Shown: positions 53,634 to 63,401, numbered from the stretch's first letter. The stretch: 64,000 nucleotides of DNA from Alteribacillus bidgolensis (GCF_002886255.1 NZ_NJAU01000003.1:1-64000), one strand, 5' to 3'. A program made the numbers and translations. The notes: a model not told the origin generated them from the sequence alone.

Positions 53634-53892
53634 TGAAATGAATGGAGAAGCCGATCATGTTCACATTCTTTTCGATGCGCCACCACAAATCAATCTTGCC
53701 AACACGATCAACAGTTATAAGACGGTCACTTCTCGATATATACGTAAAGAGTTTGCAAAGGAATTATCCCAATACTTTTGGAAACCTTATTTTTGGAGTC
53801 GTAGTTATATGGTGTTATCTACTGGTGGAACAACAATTGAAACGATAAAAAAATATATAGAAGAACAAGGAAAACCGCCTAACTCCCACTAA
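53600..53892 (+). pseudogene. tnpA: IS200-type Y1 transposase TnpA, 5'-truncated
   Basis: The frame reads AETWNCEVIEMNGEADHVHILFDAPPQ with the HUH motif (HVH), NTINSYKTVTSRYIRKEFAKE, LSQYFWKPYFWSRSYMVLSTGGTT and IETIKKYIEEQ with the nucleophilic Tyr. About the first 40-50 residues are missing. A near-identical 3' piece lies at 7609-7885. Confidence 0.8.
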
Positions 53893-53936
53893 ATCAATAG
53901 ATTTTGAAGGGGAATGCGGCGCTAATTTTTGTTCAA

Positions 53937-54019
53937 GAACAAAGACGCTTTTGTAGAAAAACTAAATCTTGAGTAAGTAAGGGAGACGATTACCTTTATT
54001 GGATAATCGCGCCCTTTTC
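53937..54019. repeat. 80-bp dispersed repeat, copy B
   Basis: Matches 19084-19163 (AAAGACGCTTTTG to ATAATCGCGCCCTTTTC). It abuts the IS605-type remnant. 54020-54340 then holds a GCGC-type repeat (54021-54068) and promoter sequence for the next gene. Confidence 0.75.
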
Positions 54020-54340
54020 ATACAAAATAAGCGTAGATCCTTATTCCGGAAATGCGCCCGTTTAGAAAAGCTCGCATTCGCTCGCCTTTTAGCGAATATG
54101 TTAGTTTTTCTTATACTTGAGATGATAAAATTTTAGCTACATCGAATCCCTTCTTGACTAAAATTTTATGCTTTCCTAACGTGAAAAAAAGTCGAACGGA
54201 TCTATGCACATTTTCAAAGCAATAGTCCTAATCCAAAATGCGTTGTCTTTCTTTACATAATTTATAATGAAAAGTTAAATAACATTAAAATCATTCCGAT
54301 ACAATGGTCTTAAATAATAGATTAGTAGAGGAGTGATTCT

Positions 54341-55564
54341 ATGAATAAATTTGGCAAGACTGTTTTGGCTGGTATGACAGCTTTGTTCATTACAGGGCAA
54401 ACCGTAGTTACCACCTCTGCCCACTCAGGAACCAACAGCAGCAAAGAAATCCAATCTGCCATGCAATCAGAAAACAAGAAAAAAGAATTGGAAGCCCGCT
54501 CTATTGACCATGTAAGATTAATAGGATCTTTCAATCTATCCCATGAAATGACCTACAAAGGAACAGTGGTTGGTGGCTTTTCCGGTATTACGTACAACCC
54601 TCACAACAATAAATGGCTAATCATTAGTGATGACAGGTCAGACCATAACCCGGCAAGACTTTATGAAGCAAAAATTAACTATAACTCCAGGGATTTTCAG
54701 ACTGTTAATCTAGTCGATGTCACTTACTTGAAACAGGCCGATAACACTGTTTATCCAAACAGAAATCAATTTCTTTCCAGTACAGAGGGAATTGTTGCAG
54801 ACCCAGAATCAATCCGCTTTGATCCACAGAACAGCAGTATCTGGTATACAAGTGAAGGCGACCGTTCCCTTGGTTTGAATCCATTTATTCGTCAAGCCGC
54901 ACCAGACGGCAGCTTTATTTCCGAATTGCCTTTGACAGAGACTGCAATCATGGATGAACAGTATAAAAAAGGATTTCGAAACAACTTAGCATTGGAAGGC
55001 AGCGCATTCTCTGCGGACGGGGAAACATACTGGACGGCAATGGAAGGACCGCTCCTTCAGGATGATGCCATACCGACACCAAAATCAGGAGCATTATCAC
55101 GAATCACCCAATATGACAGAGAAGGAAATGTATTAAATGAATATGCCTATCCGATTGATGCTATTCCGGAACAACCGGGAGAAGGAAAACATGCAGATAA
55201 TGGTGTAACCGAGATTTTAGCTGTTAATGATCAGGAACTATTAGTGCTGGAACGTGCTAGTGTTCAATCAGATGATGGCAACTTCAACAACTATGTAAGG
55301 GTTTATAAAATAAATGTAAACGGAGCGACGGACATCAGCAGCATGGAATCAATAGACAAGGAGAATATCACCCCATTGCAGAAAGAGCTGGTCGTTAACT
55401 TAAATACCCTTGCACTTGATAAAGTAGATAATGTAGAGGGAATGACCTGGGGCAAAAAACTTCCAAACGGAAATGACACCCTGGTTCTAGTATCAGACAA
55501 TAACTTCAATAGAAGCCAAATCACACAGATAATCGCTGTGGAGGTTATACCTGAGGATAAATAA
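54341..55564 (+). CDS. Secreted esterase-like/phytase-like beta-propeller protein
   Basis: A 407-residue extracellular protein with a signal peptide (MNKFGKTVLAGMTALFITGQ, TVVTTSAHS, cleavage near 27). The rest matches the 'esterase-like activity of phytase' family: FSGITYNPHNNKWLIISDDRSDHNPARLY, EGIVADPESIRFDP, IWYTSEGDRS, NLALEGSAFSADGETYWTAMEGPL and the final VEGMTWGKKLPNGNDTLVLVSDNNFN. A beta-propeller phosphoesterase-like role is assumed; phosphate scavenging would fit the alkaline phosphatase farther on. GAGGAGTG precedes the start. Confidence 0.85.
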   Translation: MNKFGKTVLAGMTALFITGQTVVTTSAHSGTNSSKEIQSAMQSENKKKELEARSIDHVRLIGSFNLSHEMTYKGTVVGGFSGITYNPHNNKWLIISDDRSDHNPARLYEAKINYNSRDFQTVNLVDVTYLKQADNTVYPNRNQFLSSTEGIVADPESIRFDPQNSSIWYTSEGDRSLGLNPFIRQAAPDGSFISELPLTETAIMDEQYKKGFRNNLALEGSAFSADGETYWTAMEGPLLQDDAIPTPKSGALSRITQYDREGNVLNEYAYPIDAIPEQPGEGKHADNGVTEILAVNDQELLVLERASVQSDDGNFNNYVRVYKINVNGATDISSMESIDKENITPLQKELVVNLNTLALDKVDNVEGMTWGKKLPNGNDTLVLVSDNNFNRSQITQIIAVEVIPEDK

Positions 55565-55592
55565 AGGGAAAAAACACACTTAGGAAAAGTAC

Positions 55593-55640
55593 AATAAAGA
55601 AGACGCTTTTCATTTGTCAGCATTGCTTCTTCTTTATTTC
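55593..55640 (+). terminator. Terminator after the phytase-like gene
   Basis: AATAAAGAAG...CTTCTTTATT inverted pair with an inner GACGC/GCATTGC loop region and T-rich end. Confidence 0.5.
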
Positions 55641-55763
55641 TATAAATTTACATATAACTTCTTTCAAGAACCGAGTTTTTAAATACAATACCAGTCATTT
55701 CGTGTAAAAATCTGGTTTATTGATGTTTACAGATGGACGAATCGTTGTATCAAAAATCAATAT

Positions 55764-55810
55764 AAAAAAGCCTAATTTCTCAGCATTAAATTGAGAAATT
55801 AGGCTTTTTT
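55764..55810. terminator. Strong hairpin terminator, copy B
   Basis: AAAAAAGCCTAATTTCTCA/TGAGAAATTAGGCTTTTTT, 19 bp with a nine-base loop, the same stem as 52161-52203. The flanking TTGCTCCATTAAAG is on the opposite side and inverted relative to copy A. Confidence 0.8.
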
Positions 55811-55825
55811 TATTGCTCCATTAAA

Positions 55826-55953
55826 GTTAGCAATAGGTAAGCGTTTGAAGTCATCTCCGGCTTTTCCCCTGCTCCACACCGAACGTGCTAGTTTCCCAGC
55901 ATTCGGCGTTCCATCTAACGATATGTACTAAACTATAAGTTCCTTGTTACTCT
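55826..55953 (-). mobile_element. Orphan 3' end of a group II intron (domains V-VI)
   Basis: Homologous to the 3' end of the intron at 61472. Domain V is the 34-nt hairpin 55876-55909: ACGCCGAA pairs with TTCGGTGT, then a CG bulge, then TGC/GCA. Compared with 61522-61555, stem bases differ in pairs. The 3' splice end is ...TTGCTAAC at 55826. No open reading frame or 5' part remains. Confidence 0.8.
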
Positions 55954-56087
55954 TCGAGACAGGATGGATCCGGATACACAATTCCCAGTACAATTGATCC
56001 TACCATAATATTTGTTAAATTTTATTTTACTGGAAGGAAATTTATTGTAAAGGTATTTGGTAATCTCATCATCTTGTGAAAATATTC

Positions 56088-58432
56088 TTATGAATCTAAT
56101 AGTTTTTGTTTTTCAATCTGAAATTCTTCTTCCGTAAGGTAGCCTTGTTCTTTTATCTTTGCTAATCTTTCTAGCTGTTCGATAGATTTTTCTTTTAGAT
56201 TTATTAACCTTTCCATTCCTTCTACTGATTGCTGATCACTTGCGAGTTGTTTCAGTTGTTCGATATTAGTAGTTTCTAATGTTGAATTTAGTAAAACTAA
56301 TATTTGATTCTCTCCCGTCCGTTTCATTACACGATACCCTTGACTGGCTTTCGTCGCTATTCCATCATCATTCGGTTTACAATAACTACCTGGTTGACAC
56401 GTTCCGTCGTCACGAACGAGCAGTTTTCCAACAAGTCCAACAGCCACCCATTCCGGTTTATCGAGCCGTGAGCTACAATTTTTTGATGGGTCCCAGTTCG
56501 GATTGATTTTCTTCCTTGTTTTCTTGCGCTCTTCTGTAAGCACGTTTCCTTCATGATCTTTTACAGCAGGGATCGTCACTTCTTCATAAACGGGTCTGTT
56601 CCATTCATCGATGACGTATTTGCTACAATCTGGGTCTTGCGAATCAGAGAGTATCGCAGGGTTTGAACTTGTTATGCCAATAATATAATCATCCCTTGCA
56701 TGCGCTACTCTAATTTTTTCACTACCCTCATCAAAGGTCACAAAATAACCGACACCAATCGGTTCTCCGTTTGACGTTTCAAACATTTCGGCAAAGTCAC
56801 ACGCACCTGCGGCTGTTATAAAATCACTTGCTGTTACGGCATCATCAAAACACGCTGAACCATCTTCTAAAATTTTAGCGACTACACCATCAGGATCACA
56901 AGGTACAGCGGGATCACCATTGACGAGATACCATGAAAAATCGGGATCTCCTGGGGCTGGACCACCATTTTGCCCATCACATGAACGCCTGTTTTACCGT
57001 TAGCGCAAGTATTAAGGCCTTCGGTATGAGAAGAGCTTCCATCTGCTATCGTATCTCTGCCTTCCGCATGGGATTGATTTCCACTCGCGGTTGTAGCAAA
57101 CCCTTCCGCATGGGAAGCCTGACCACTGGCGGTTGTATCATTTCCTTCCGCATGGGCCGCCTCTCCACTGGCTTCTGTTTCAAACCCTTCCGCATGAGAA
57201 AAGTCGCCACTTGCCCTTGGCCCTAGCAACAAGATGGTAATGGTACCATCAATAATAAATACTACTATGCCTCCCCCTCCTTCCGCATGAGAAGCGTTGC
57301 CACTGGCTTCTGTACTGACCCCTTCCGCATGGGAAAAATCTCCACTGGCAGTAGTATTGAAACCTCCTTCTGCATGGGAAGCCTGACCACTGGCTTCTGT
57401 TATTAACCCTTCCGCATGAGAAAAGTCTCCGCTTGCCACTGGACCAGGAACAGAGTTGATATCAAAAGTCCCTCCTTCGGCATGAGAAGCAAATCCACTT
57501 GCGGTTGTACCAACGCCTTCTGCGTGGGAACTATCTCCACTCGCTAACGTAGGGGCAGGGTTGCCATTTTGGTCAACTGCGCCTCCTTCTGCGTGCGAAG
57601 CTCTTCCAGTGGCCGTATTTCCTTCCCCTTCGGCATGGGCATTTAAACCTAGTGATGGATCGCCTGCATCTCCCGTTGTTGTATTTTGCCCTTCTGCGTG
57701 AGAATTCTCTCCAAATGTTCTGGTTTCTCTTCCTTCCGCATGAGAAGCGAATCCACTTGCGGTTGTACCTATACCTTCTGCATGGGAAGAAGATCCAATA
57801 GATAGGTTAGGAGCTGGGTTCCCAAGTGGATCTACACCACCGCCTTCTACGTGAGAGGCTCTTCCGCTCGCTGTGTTACCTTCTCCTTCCGCATGAGAAG
57901 TAAATCCAGTGGCGGTTGTTGATCGCCCTTCGGCATGAGCATTCAGACCTTGTGATGGATCGAGTTCATCTCCCGTTGTCGTTTGAAACCCTTCCGTATG
58001 AGAATTTACTCCGAAGGCATTTGTTTCTTGCCCTTCGGCGTGAGAAGCCGATCCACTGGCAGTTGTACTTAACCCTTCCGCATGCGAGCGAGGTCCACTG
58101 GCGGTTGTCTCTCTGCCTTCCGCATGGGAAGTATCTCCACTCGAGGTTGTAAAAAAACCTTCCGCATGAGAAGCAACTCCACTGGCGGCTGTCCCTTGCC
58201 CTTCTGCGTGAGAGCGAAGGTCACTGGCGGTTGTCTCTCTGCCTTCCGCATGAGAAGCATTTCCACTCGCGGTTGTATTCGTTCCTTCTTCTACGGAGCA
58301 TCCGTTTGCAGCATCTGTTATAATACACCCATTAGCACAACATGGTTCTGGAGATTGCAAAGTACCTATTTCCTGGGCTTGAACCTCTTCCTCCTGATGT
58401 TCACTCGACTTTATCTCTTTCTGATCAGACAT
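56088..58432 (-). pseudogene. SHAEG-repeat protein with Peptidase_G2 and SHOCT ends, one frameshift
   Basis: A 780-residue protein if one base is restored. After a short acidic start come 26 copies of a 14-residue unit of form TTASGxxSHAEGx, the YadA-head-like left-handed roll, with Pro/Gly or GDxxDPSxG inserts and one odd hydrophobic insert (IVVFIIDGTITILLL). Then GKTGVHVMGKNGG leads into a Peptidase_G2 autoprocessing domain (CDFAEMFETSNGEPIGVGYFVTF, EWVAVGLVGKLLVRDDGTC) and a C-terminal SHOCT-like helix pair (LERLAKIKEQGYLTEEEFQIEKQKLL). The break is four T at 56968-56971 where five would keep the frame. No signal peptide. Likely a trimeric surface or spore/phage-tail-like fibre. Confidence 0.82.
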
Positions 58433-58489
58433 TAACCATTACTCCTCCTTTCCAAAAATAACCGAGACAAAAGTTTTTTACGGAACTAT

Positions 58490-58717
58490 TCATTCAAAAG
58501 TCCCTTCCTCATCCGTATGGGAAGTTGTCCCATTAGCCGTTGTACTTAATCCTTCTGCTTCCGAACAAGCCCCAATCGGATTTTGATTACATTCATTGGA
58601 CCATGATTTTTCCTCTTCCTTATGAAAATTGTTTAAAGGCTCATTAAGAATACTTATTATTAGGTTATGTTCCAACAAAACAGCGGCATAGACAAACTTA
58701 TTCGAGGAAATTTTCAT
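58490..58717 (-). pseudogene. Fragment with one SHAEG-type repeat
   Basis: A 75-residue frame ending CSEAEGLSTTANGTTSHTDEEGTFE, i.e. one to two units of the repeat found in the next gene, after an unrelated 50-residue start (MKISSNKFVYAAVLLEHNLI...). No clear ribosome site. Probably a truncated paralogue or a duplication scar 58 bp upstream of the main gene. Confidence 0.45.
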
Positions 58718-58795
58718 ATATGACCATTATTACGATCGGGAAGGAGAGAATAAAACCCCATTTTTTTATACAACCTTTTATTCAATTAAATTTTT

Positions 58796-58850
58796 GCCCT
58801 ATTCATGAAGAAAGACGCTTTCCTTATTTCAGAAAAGCGCCCTTTTATGT
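58796..58850. repeat. Dispersed GCGC-type palindromic repeat
   Basis: GCCCTATTCATGAAGAAAG, ACGCTTTCC...GAAAAGCGCCC then TTTTATGTAATAAG. Same family as 20562-20622. Bases 58851-59215 beyond it hold no recognisable gene. Confidence 0.6.
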
Positions 58851-59215
58851 AATAAGAAACATATGAATTTTTTCCAGAATAATCCGGCCTTATGGAAATA
58901 ACGCAAGTTAAGTACAATACTTCAAAAACTTTTTTCTAAAAAAATTTTCTGGAGACAATGTCTCGCCTTCATGAATGAAAAAATTTTGAGAACAGCGTAC
59001 GATCGTAATCTAGCTGTGGCTCACTGCCGCTAACGTAATTTCTACGCCGGACCTTGAGATACAGAGCATCGCTTCGGCCGGCTAGGAAATTCATATGCGC
59101 CCGATCGTTTGCCTTCGCTTTTTTCATAAAAAATAGAACTGCCATTGCAGCTCTATTACATAAGTTATACCTTCATAAAAAAGTAGTGTATTTCTTTAGA
59201 ACAGTTTCTTTTTAA

Positions 59216-59420
59216 AGCTCTTGAATGGTAGGACGAATTTTAATGACACATCAGATGGTTCTTCAATTGCAAAAGAAATGGGACGAGTAATGCTCTCAAC
59301 ATCAATTGCAACTTTATAGAACTCATCAATTGCAGATTTTAGTTCTGAATCTAAAATCGTCTCTGGTAATTCAGTAGCAATAGTTCCTGGCGAGACAATG
59401 GTTGAACGGGTATTGTTAGC
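59216..59420 (-). pseudogene. Short-chain dehydrogenase, C-terminal remnant
   Basis: The minus strand reads RSTIVSPGTIATELPETILDS, ELKSAIDEFYKVAIDVESITRPISFAIEEPSDV and, restoring one A at 59238-59241, SLKIRPTIQEL and a stop. The SPG(T)I(A)TEL segment is the SDR motif after the active site; the Rossmann fold and Ser-Tyr-Lys are gone. To the right (59421-59652) an unassigned stretch reads PTLAKGRTSIGCDGFCVANTTFALL on the minus strand, possibly an IS end. Confidence 0.65.
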
Positions 59421-59652
59421 AGCCTCTTGTTTACGAAAACCTTACGGGCAGGCTGACTCATAGGAACTTCTCCTAAAAGCGCGAACGTCGTGTTCGCAAC
59501 GCAAAAGCCATCACATCCTATAGAAGTACGTCCTTTTGCCAACGTCGGCACTAGCCTATCCTATGCGCCGTAAGACTTTGCTCTTAAAGATTCAGTAAAA
59601 CGAGTAGATAGGTGGGGGAATGCTACCCGTAAAAGTCCGATCCGTTCAACTA

Positions 59653-59690
59653 AACATTAAGTGAGGAAAGAAAACACCCTACTTAATGAA
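59653..59690 (-). terminator. Terminator of the alkaline phosphatase gene
   Basis: CATTAAGT/ACTTAATG stem around a loop of about 22 bases, 13 bp after the stop codon. The T run is weak. Confidence 0.45.
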
Positions 59691-59702
59691 GTTTTATTTT
59701 AT

Positions 59703-61079
59703 TTATTCTTCTCCTAAAGTAATATTCATGACATCGGCCATAATTTTCGGTAGGTCCGTATTGTCGAGAAAACCGTTAAAGGAATCTGATTGAGGTCCGT
59801 ATGCATAAACAGGAATGTCTACGCCGGTATGTCCAGAGCTTGTCCAGCCAATCAATGCTCTATCACTAATAACAGAGTTGATGGCGTTTGCTGCATTATC
59901 AGCTTCTTGAATGGTTTGAACCTCTTCTTCTGTAAGTTCAAATGACGTATAATTTTCAACAACTTCTTTTACATTGGTACGTTCTTCGTCTAGCTGCTCA
60001 GCCATATAATCACCAGTAGCTTCCACGCCTTTTAACTGATCTGCCTGCACGTCATACTCCCCATTGGCTCCAACTGTCATGCCGCCTGTTTCATGGTCGC
60101 CGGCTACGACAACGAGGGTATTTCCATCTTCTTCAGCAAATTCAATTGCTTCCTCTACTGCTTTTTCAAAAGCTTTTGTATCCGTCATGGCCCATGCTGG
60201 ATCGTTTGCATGACCTGCCCAATCGATCTGGCTTCCTTCTACCATTAAGAAAAATCCATCTTCATCTTGATCAAGTGTATTGATCGCACTTGTGGTCATT
60301 TCTGAAAGGCTTGGTTCTTCCGTTTGATCACGCTCAAGTTCAGGACTTAACGGCCCATCTGCAAATAAACCTAGTAGTTTCTCTCCTTCTTCTACATTAA
60401 CATCATCGGCTTCTAGTAGTTCTTCATGTGTTTCTACACTTTGATACCCTGCTTCTTCAGCTTGTTGAATCAGGTTTTTCTTCTCCTGCTTTCCGCCCTC
60501 AGATTCTGGCAAAAAGAAATCTTTTCCACCGCCAAGCATGACATCAACATCGTTATCTAGCATTTGCTTTGCAATTTCAGTTTGATTGTCACGTGACTCA
60601 ACATGAGAGGAAAAAACAGCTGGAGTTGCATGAGTGATCGTAGATGTCGCTACTAAACCAGACGATTTGCCTTCATCTTCGGAGGCTTCCAAAATGGATT
60701 CAACTTCATTACCTTCAGCATCTAGTCCAACTGTTCCGTTGTTTGTTTTTTCACCCGTTGCCATCGCTGTTCCTGCGGCTGCGGAATCGGTTACTCTTGA
60801 GTCACTAGATTTCGTTTTAAACATACCCTTGAGATGTTCGTCCCAGACCGCATCTTCACCCTTGTACCACCGGTAATTGGTTGCATAATCCGCATTAAAG
60901 CCATCAGGAATCATATAAATGATATTTTCCACTTCTTCTTGCTGAGGAGGACCCGCCCATTCAGGCTTCCCCTTTCCAGCCCAATCTGGTTTTTCCGCAT
61001 CTGCTTGTACCCAACTGCTGCTCAACCCTGATAAAACTAGACCTGTACCAAGAGCAAAAACTCCCATTTTTTTAAACAT
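59703..61079 (-). CDS. phoA: Alkaline phosphatase (PhoA family), secreted
   Basis: A 458-residue phosphomonoesterase with a signal peptide (MFKKMGVFALGTGLVLSGLSS, cleavage after about residue 27). Asp59 (MIPDG) and the nucleophile Ser99 (RVTDSAAAGTAMATG) are seen, then THATPAVFSSHVESRDN, the metal site MVEGSQIDWAGHANDP and VVAGDHETGGM, and SSGHTGVDIPVYAYG. The mature protein is very acidic, as in salt-loving bacteria. It releases phosphate outside the cell. No clear Pho box was found in 61080-61160. Stand-alone gene. Confidence 0.93.
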   Translation of the reverse strand: MFKKMGVFALGTGLVLSGLSSSWVQADAEKPDWAGKGKPEWAGPPQQEEVENIIYMIPDGFNADYATNYRWYKGEDAVWDEHLKGMFKTKSSDSRVTDSAAAGTAMATGEKTNNGTVGLDAEGNEVESILEASEDEGKSSGLVATSTITHATPAVFSSHVESRDNQTEIAKQMLDNDVDVMLGGGKDFFLPESEGGKQEKKNLIQQAEEAGYQSVETHEELLEADDVNVEEGEKLLGLFADGPLSPELERDQTEEPSLSEMTTSAINTLDQDEDGFFLMVEGSQIDWAGHANDPAWAMTDTKAFEKAVEEAIEFAEEDGNTLVVVAGDHETGGMTVGANGEYDVQADQLKGVEATGDYMAEQLDEERTNVKEVVENYTSFELTEEEVQTIQEADNAANAINSVISDRALIGWTSSGHTGVDIPVYAYGPQSDSFNGFLDNTDLPKIMADVMNITLGEE

Positions 61080-61471
61080 ATGTAAACTCCTTCATTTTGG
61101 ATTCAACTTAAGAGTTTAAGGGATTAATATAAAGACAATTTTAAGGAAAAATAAAGAAATTCTTAAAAACTTTGAATGAGTGACCGATGTAAAAAAGACT
61201 TGTCGATACATACGATTTTGCTAAGTTTATCATTATAATGATTTGGTAATATTTTCCTGTTTTTGGATATCACAAGATGAACTATGGTTTTAACATTCTT
61301 AGACCAACGTATGATAGGATTCACCTGGTCACAAGAGTCATCAACAATGATAAACAACCCTACAGGTTATATTGTTCAACGAGTCTATTGAAACAATGTC
61401 GCCAAGGATTTAGGTACAAATTTAATTACTAGAAGATAAAGGAAATTGAACAATCTCTTTATTCGACAATA
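61080..61471. other. Gene-free stretch
   Basis: Promoter region of the phosphatase gene and the 3' exon of the group II intron (TATTGTCGAATAAAGAG on the minus strand). No gene seen. Confidence 0.4.
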
Positions 61472-61521
61472 GTCAGCAATAGGTAAGCCTTTGATGTGAT
61501 CTCCAGCTTTTCCCCTGCTCC

Positions 61522-61555
61522 ACACGGAGCGTGCAAGTTTCCCCGCACTCCGCGT
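61522..61555 (-). ncRNA. Group II intron domain V
   Basis: A 34-nt hairpin: ACGCGGAG pairs with CTCCGTGT, a two-base CG bulge, TGC/GCA and a GGGGAAACTT cap containing a GAAA-type loop. The size and bulge are those of the catalytic domain V. The orphan copy at 55876-55909 keeps the structure with compensating changes. Confidence 0.8.
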
Positions 61556-61612
61556 TCCATCTACCGAAAACTACTAAACCATAAGTTCCTCGTTACTCAG
61601 TGTTTGTGATTA

Positions 61613-63401
61613 TTAGATCGGTCTAAGATTACATTTATTGCGATATCGATTGATTTTATCGATCATCGACCATGTAAACTGGAATTTAAGCCTGAGTTCA
61701 TCAATCATCTTTTTGTCTGTACAGTGAATTAATTGGTGTATTTTCCAATGGAGGATGCGAAGGTTATGAAATTGGTCGCTTCCTCCCAGATTCAGTGGGA
61801 CATAATGATGACAATGGACATCAGCGGCAGGCAATTCAATGCCTGTGATCTCACATTTTCCCATTCTCATACTGTACCGACTGATTCGATTATCCATGTA
61901 TTCAACGCTTCGGTTCGGAAGTGTTGACTTCATGAGGACACTGATTTCCCGTCGAATGTCCGGGCGAAGCTTTTTCTGTATCATTTCTCTTCCTTCTTTG
62001 GTGAAGGGCGTCATCTTTGGACTGAATCCTATGGTGTTCACCGTTTTTACATCACCAAGGGGAAACAAATATACACCCATGACTTTGAAAGTTTTAAAAC
62101 CTTGACTGTACATTTTTTTTATAGACTGGCGGAGGATTGGCAGGATGGCCGTATTTTCCAACCGGTCTAAGATGATTGTAAATGAATGCCCCTAAATCAT
62201 AGGCAAGACGTGCGAACTCGGGGTTGACATGAGTGGCTTTCTTGAAATAGTTGTGAAGTCCAAGCACAAAACTATTGAATAAGAGAGTATTGAGAGCAGA
62301 AGGGGAAGTCTTGATTCTCCGAATCAACTTCTTCGCTTCTTCCTTAATTTTACGCTTTTTATCAGCTTTAATACCGGTATGGGCAACTCTCTTTTTACCC
62401 TTCTTATTTGCACGAATGGTAAAGCCGAGAAACTCTGATTCCCGTTTGCGCAAATTCACAACTTGTGATTTTCTGGAGAAATGTCGAGTTTCAGACGGTC
62501 TTTCAAATATAACCGTGCTGCATGATACCATTTCTGTGCTGTTTTCCCATCCTTACAAAGAATTTTAAAGTCGTCCGCATAGCGGACGAGGTAACCCTCT
62601 TTGAGGTGGGTACGCTTTTTGGCCTTCCTTTCACCGACTTTGGATTGAAAAGGTTTTGATAGAGGAAAGAACTCCCACTGGCCAGCAATCCATTGATCCA
62701 AATCATTAAGAACAATGTTGGCTAGTAATGGCGATAACAGGCCCCCTTGCGGCGATCCTTCTGTGGGTATACCTTCTCCCTCAATTTCAGCCTTTAGCAT
62801 CTTAGAGATACAGGCTAGTACTTTCCGGTCTTGAATCCCCATGTTCCATAATTGTTTGATCAGCAATCTATGGTTGATATGATCAAAGAAACCCTTAATA
62901 TCAATGTCCACCACAAAATGGAAGTGTGCTGTATTGATAAGGGATTGGATTCTTGCCATTGCATGGTGGGCGGAGTGGCCGGAATCCATAACTGTGATTA
63001 TAGAATTGGGCCTCCGCAATCGGTTCAAGCACCTGCTTGAAGCTCTGTTGAATGATTCGGTCTAACATACACGGAATACCGAGAGGCCTCCACTTTCCGT
63101 TATCCTTTTCAATCCATTTTCTTCTAACTTTTTTCGGCTGATAGTTTTCTAACTTCTGCCGGACTTCCGTTACTAATTTTTCTTCAGACCATTCTTTTAT
63201 GTCTGCGATGGTTTTTCCATCAGTTCCCGGTGTTTTTGATCCTTTATTGGATTTGATGGTACGATAAGCTAACAAAATATTTTCCCGGGATGTGATCACA
63301 TCAAAAAGACGAGAAAATGATTGTTTTTCCAAACTTCTGTCGTACAAATCGGTAAAGGTATCTGTCATATCGTAATAATCCCAATATCTTAAAGCTTGCA
63401 C
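61613..63401 (-). pseudogene. ltrA: Group II intron reverse transcriptase/maturase, three frameshifts
   Basis: About 595 residues if restored. RT0-RT3 (ENILLAYRTIKSNKGSKTPGTDGKTI, RRKWIEKDNGKWRPLGIPCMLDRIIQQ, NHSYGFRPLR), RT4-5 (VVDIDIKGFFDHINHRLL, GSPQGGLLSPLLANIVLNDLD, YLVRYADDFKIL with YADD), domain X/maturase (LGFTIRANKK to NPEFARLAYDLG) and an HNH endonuclease (CEITGIELPAADVHCHHYVPLNLGGSDQFHNL). Breaks lie near 62975, at 62469-62472 (four A where five are needed) and at 62113-62120 (eight A where seven fit). GTG start at 63401 behind AGGAGGG. Confidence 0.85.

Larger units (their letters stand above)
52373..53936. mobile_element. IS605-type element remnant (tnpB minus, tnpA fragment plus)
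   Basis: Divergent tnpB and tnpA pieces. The phrase CTAAATCAATAGATTTTGA occurs near both borders (52373-52395 and 53889-53908). Both genes are broken. The right border at 53936 abuts an 80-bp dispersed repeat. Confidence 0.7.

Noticed and set aside
53397..53636. A hydrophobic plus-strand ORF upstream of the tnpA fragment
   Set aside because: The minus strand of the same region encodes the recognisable N-terminal part of TnpB, so the plus frame is a shadow.
57000..58300. A CRISPR-like or tandem DNA repeat array
   Set aside because: The period of 42 bp matches the 14-residue protein repeat with silent and non-silent variation, and there are no unique spacers.
56933..58435. Plus-strand frames rich in Arg, Met, Gly and Cys repeating FRMGS-like units
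   Set aside because: They are the antisense of the SHAEG repeats; the periodicity comes from the 42-bp coding repeat.
61080..61160. A Pho box upstream of the alkaline phosphatase
   Set aside because: No pair of TTAACA-like repeats with proper spacing was found.
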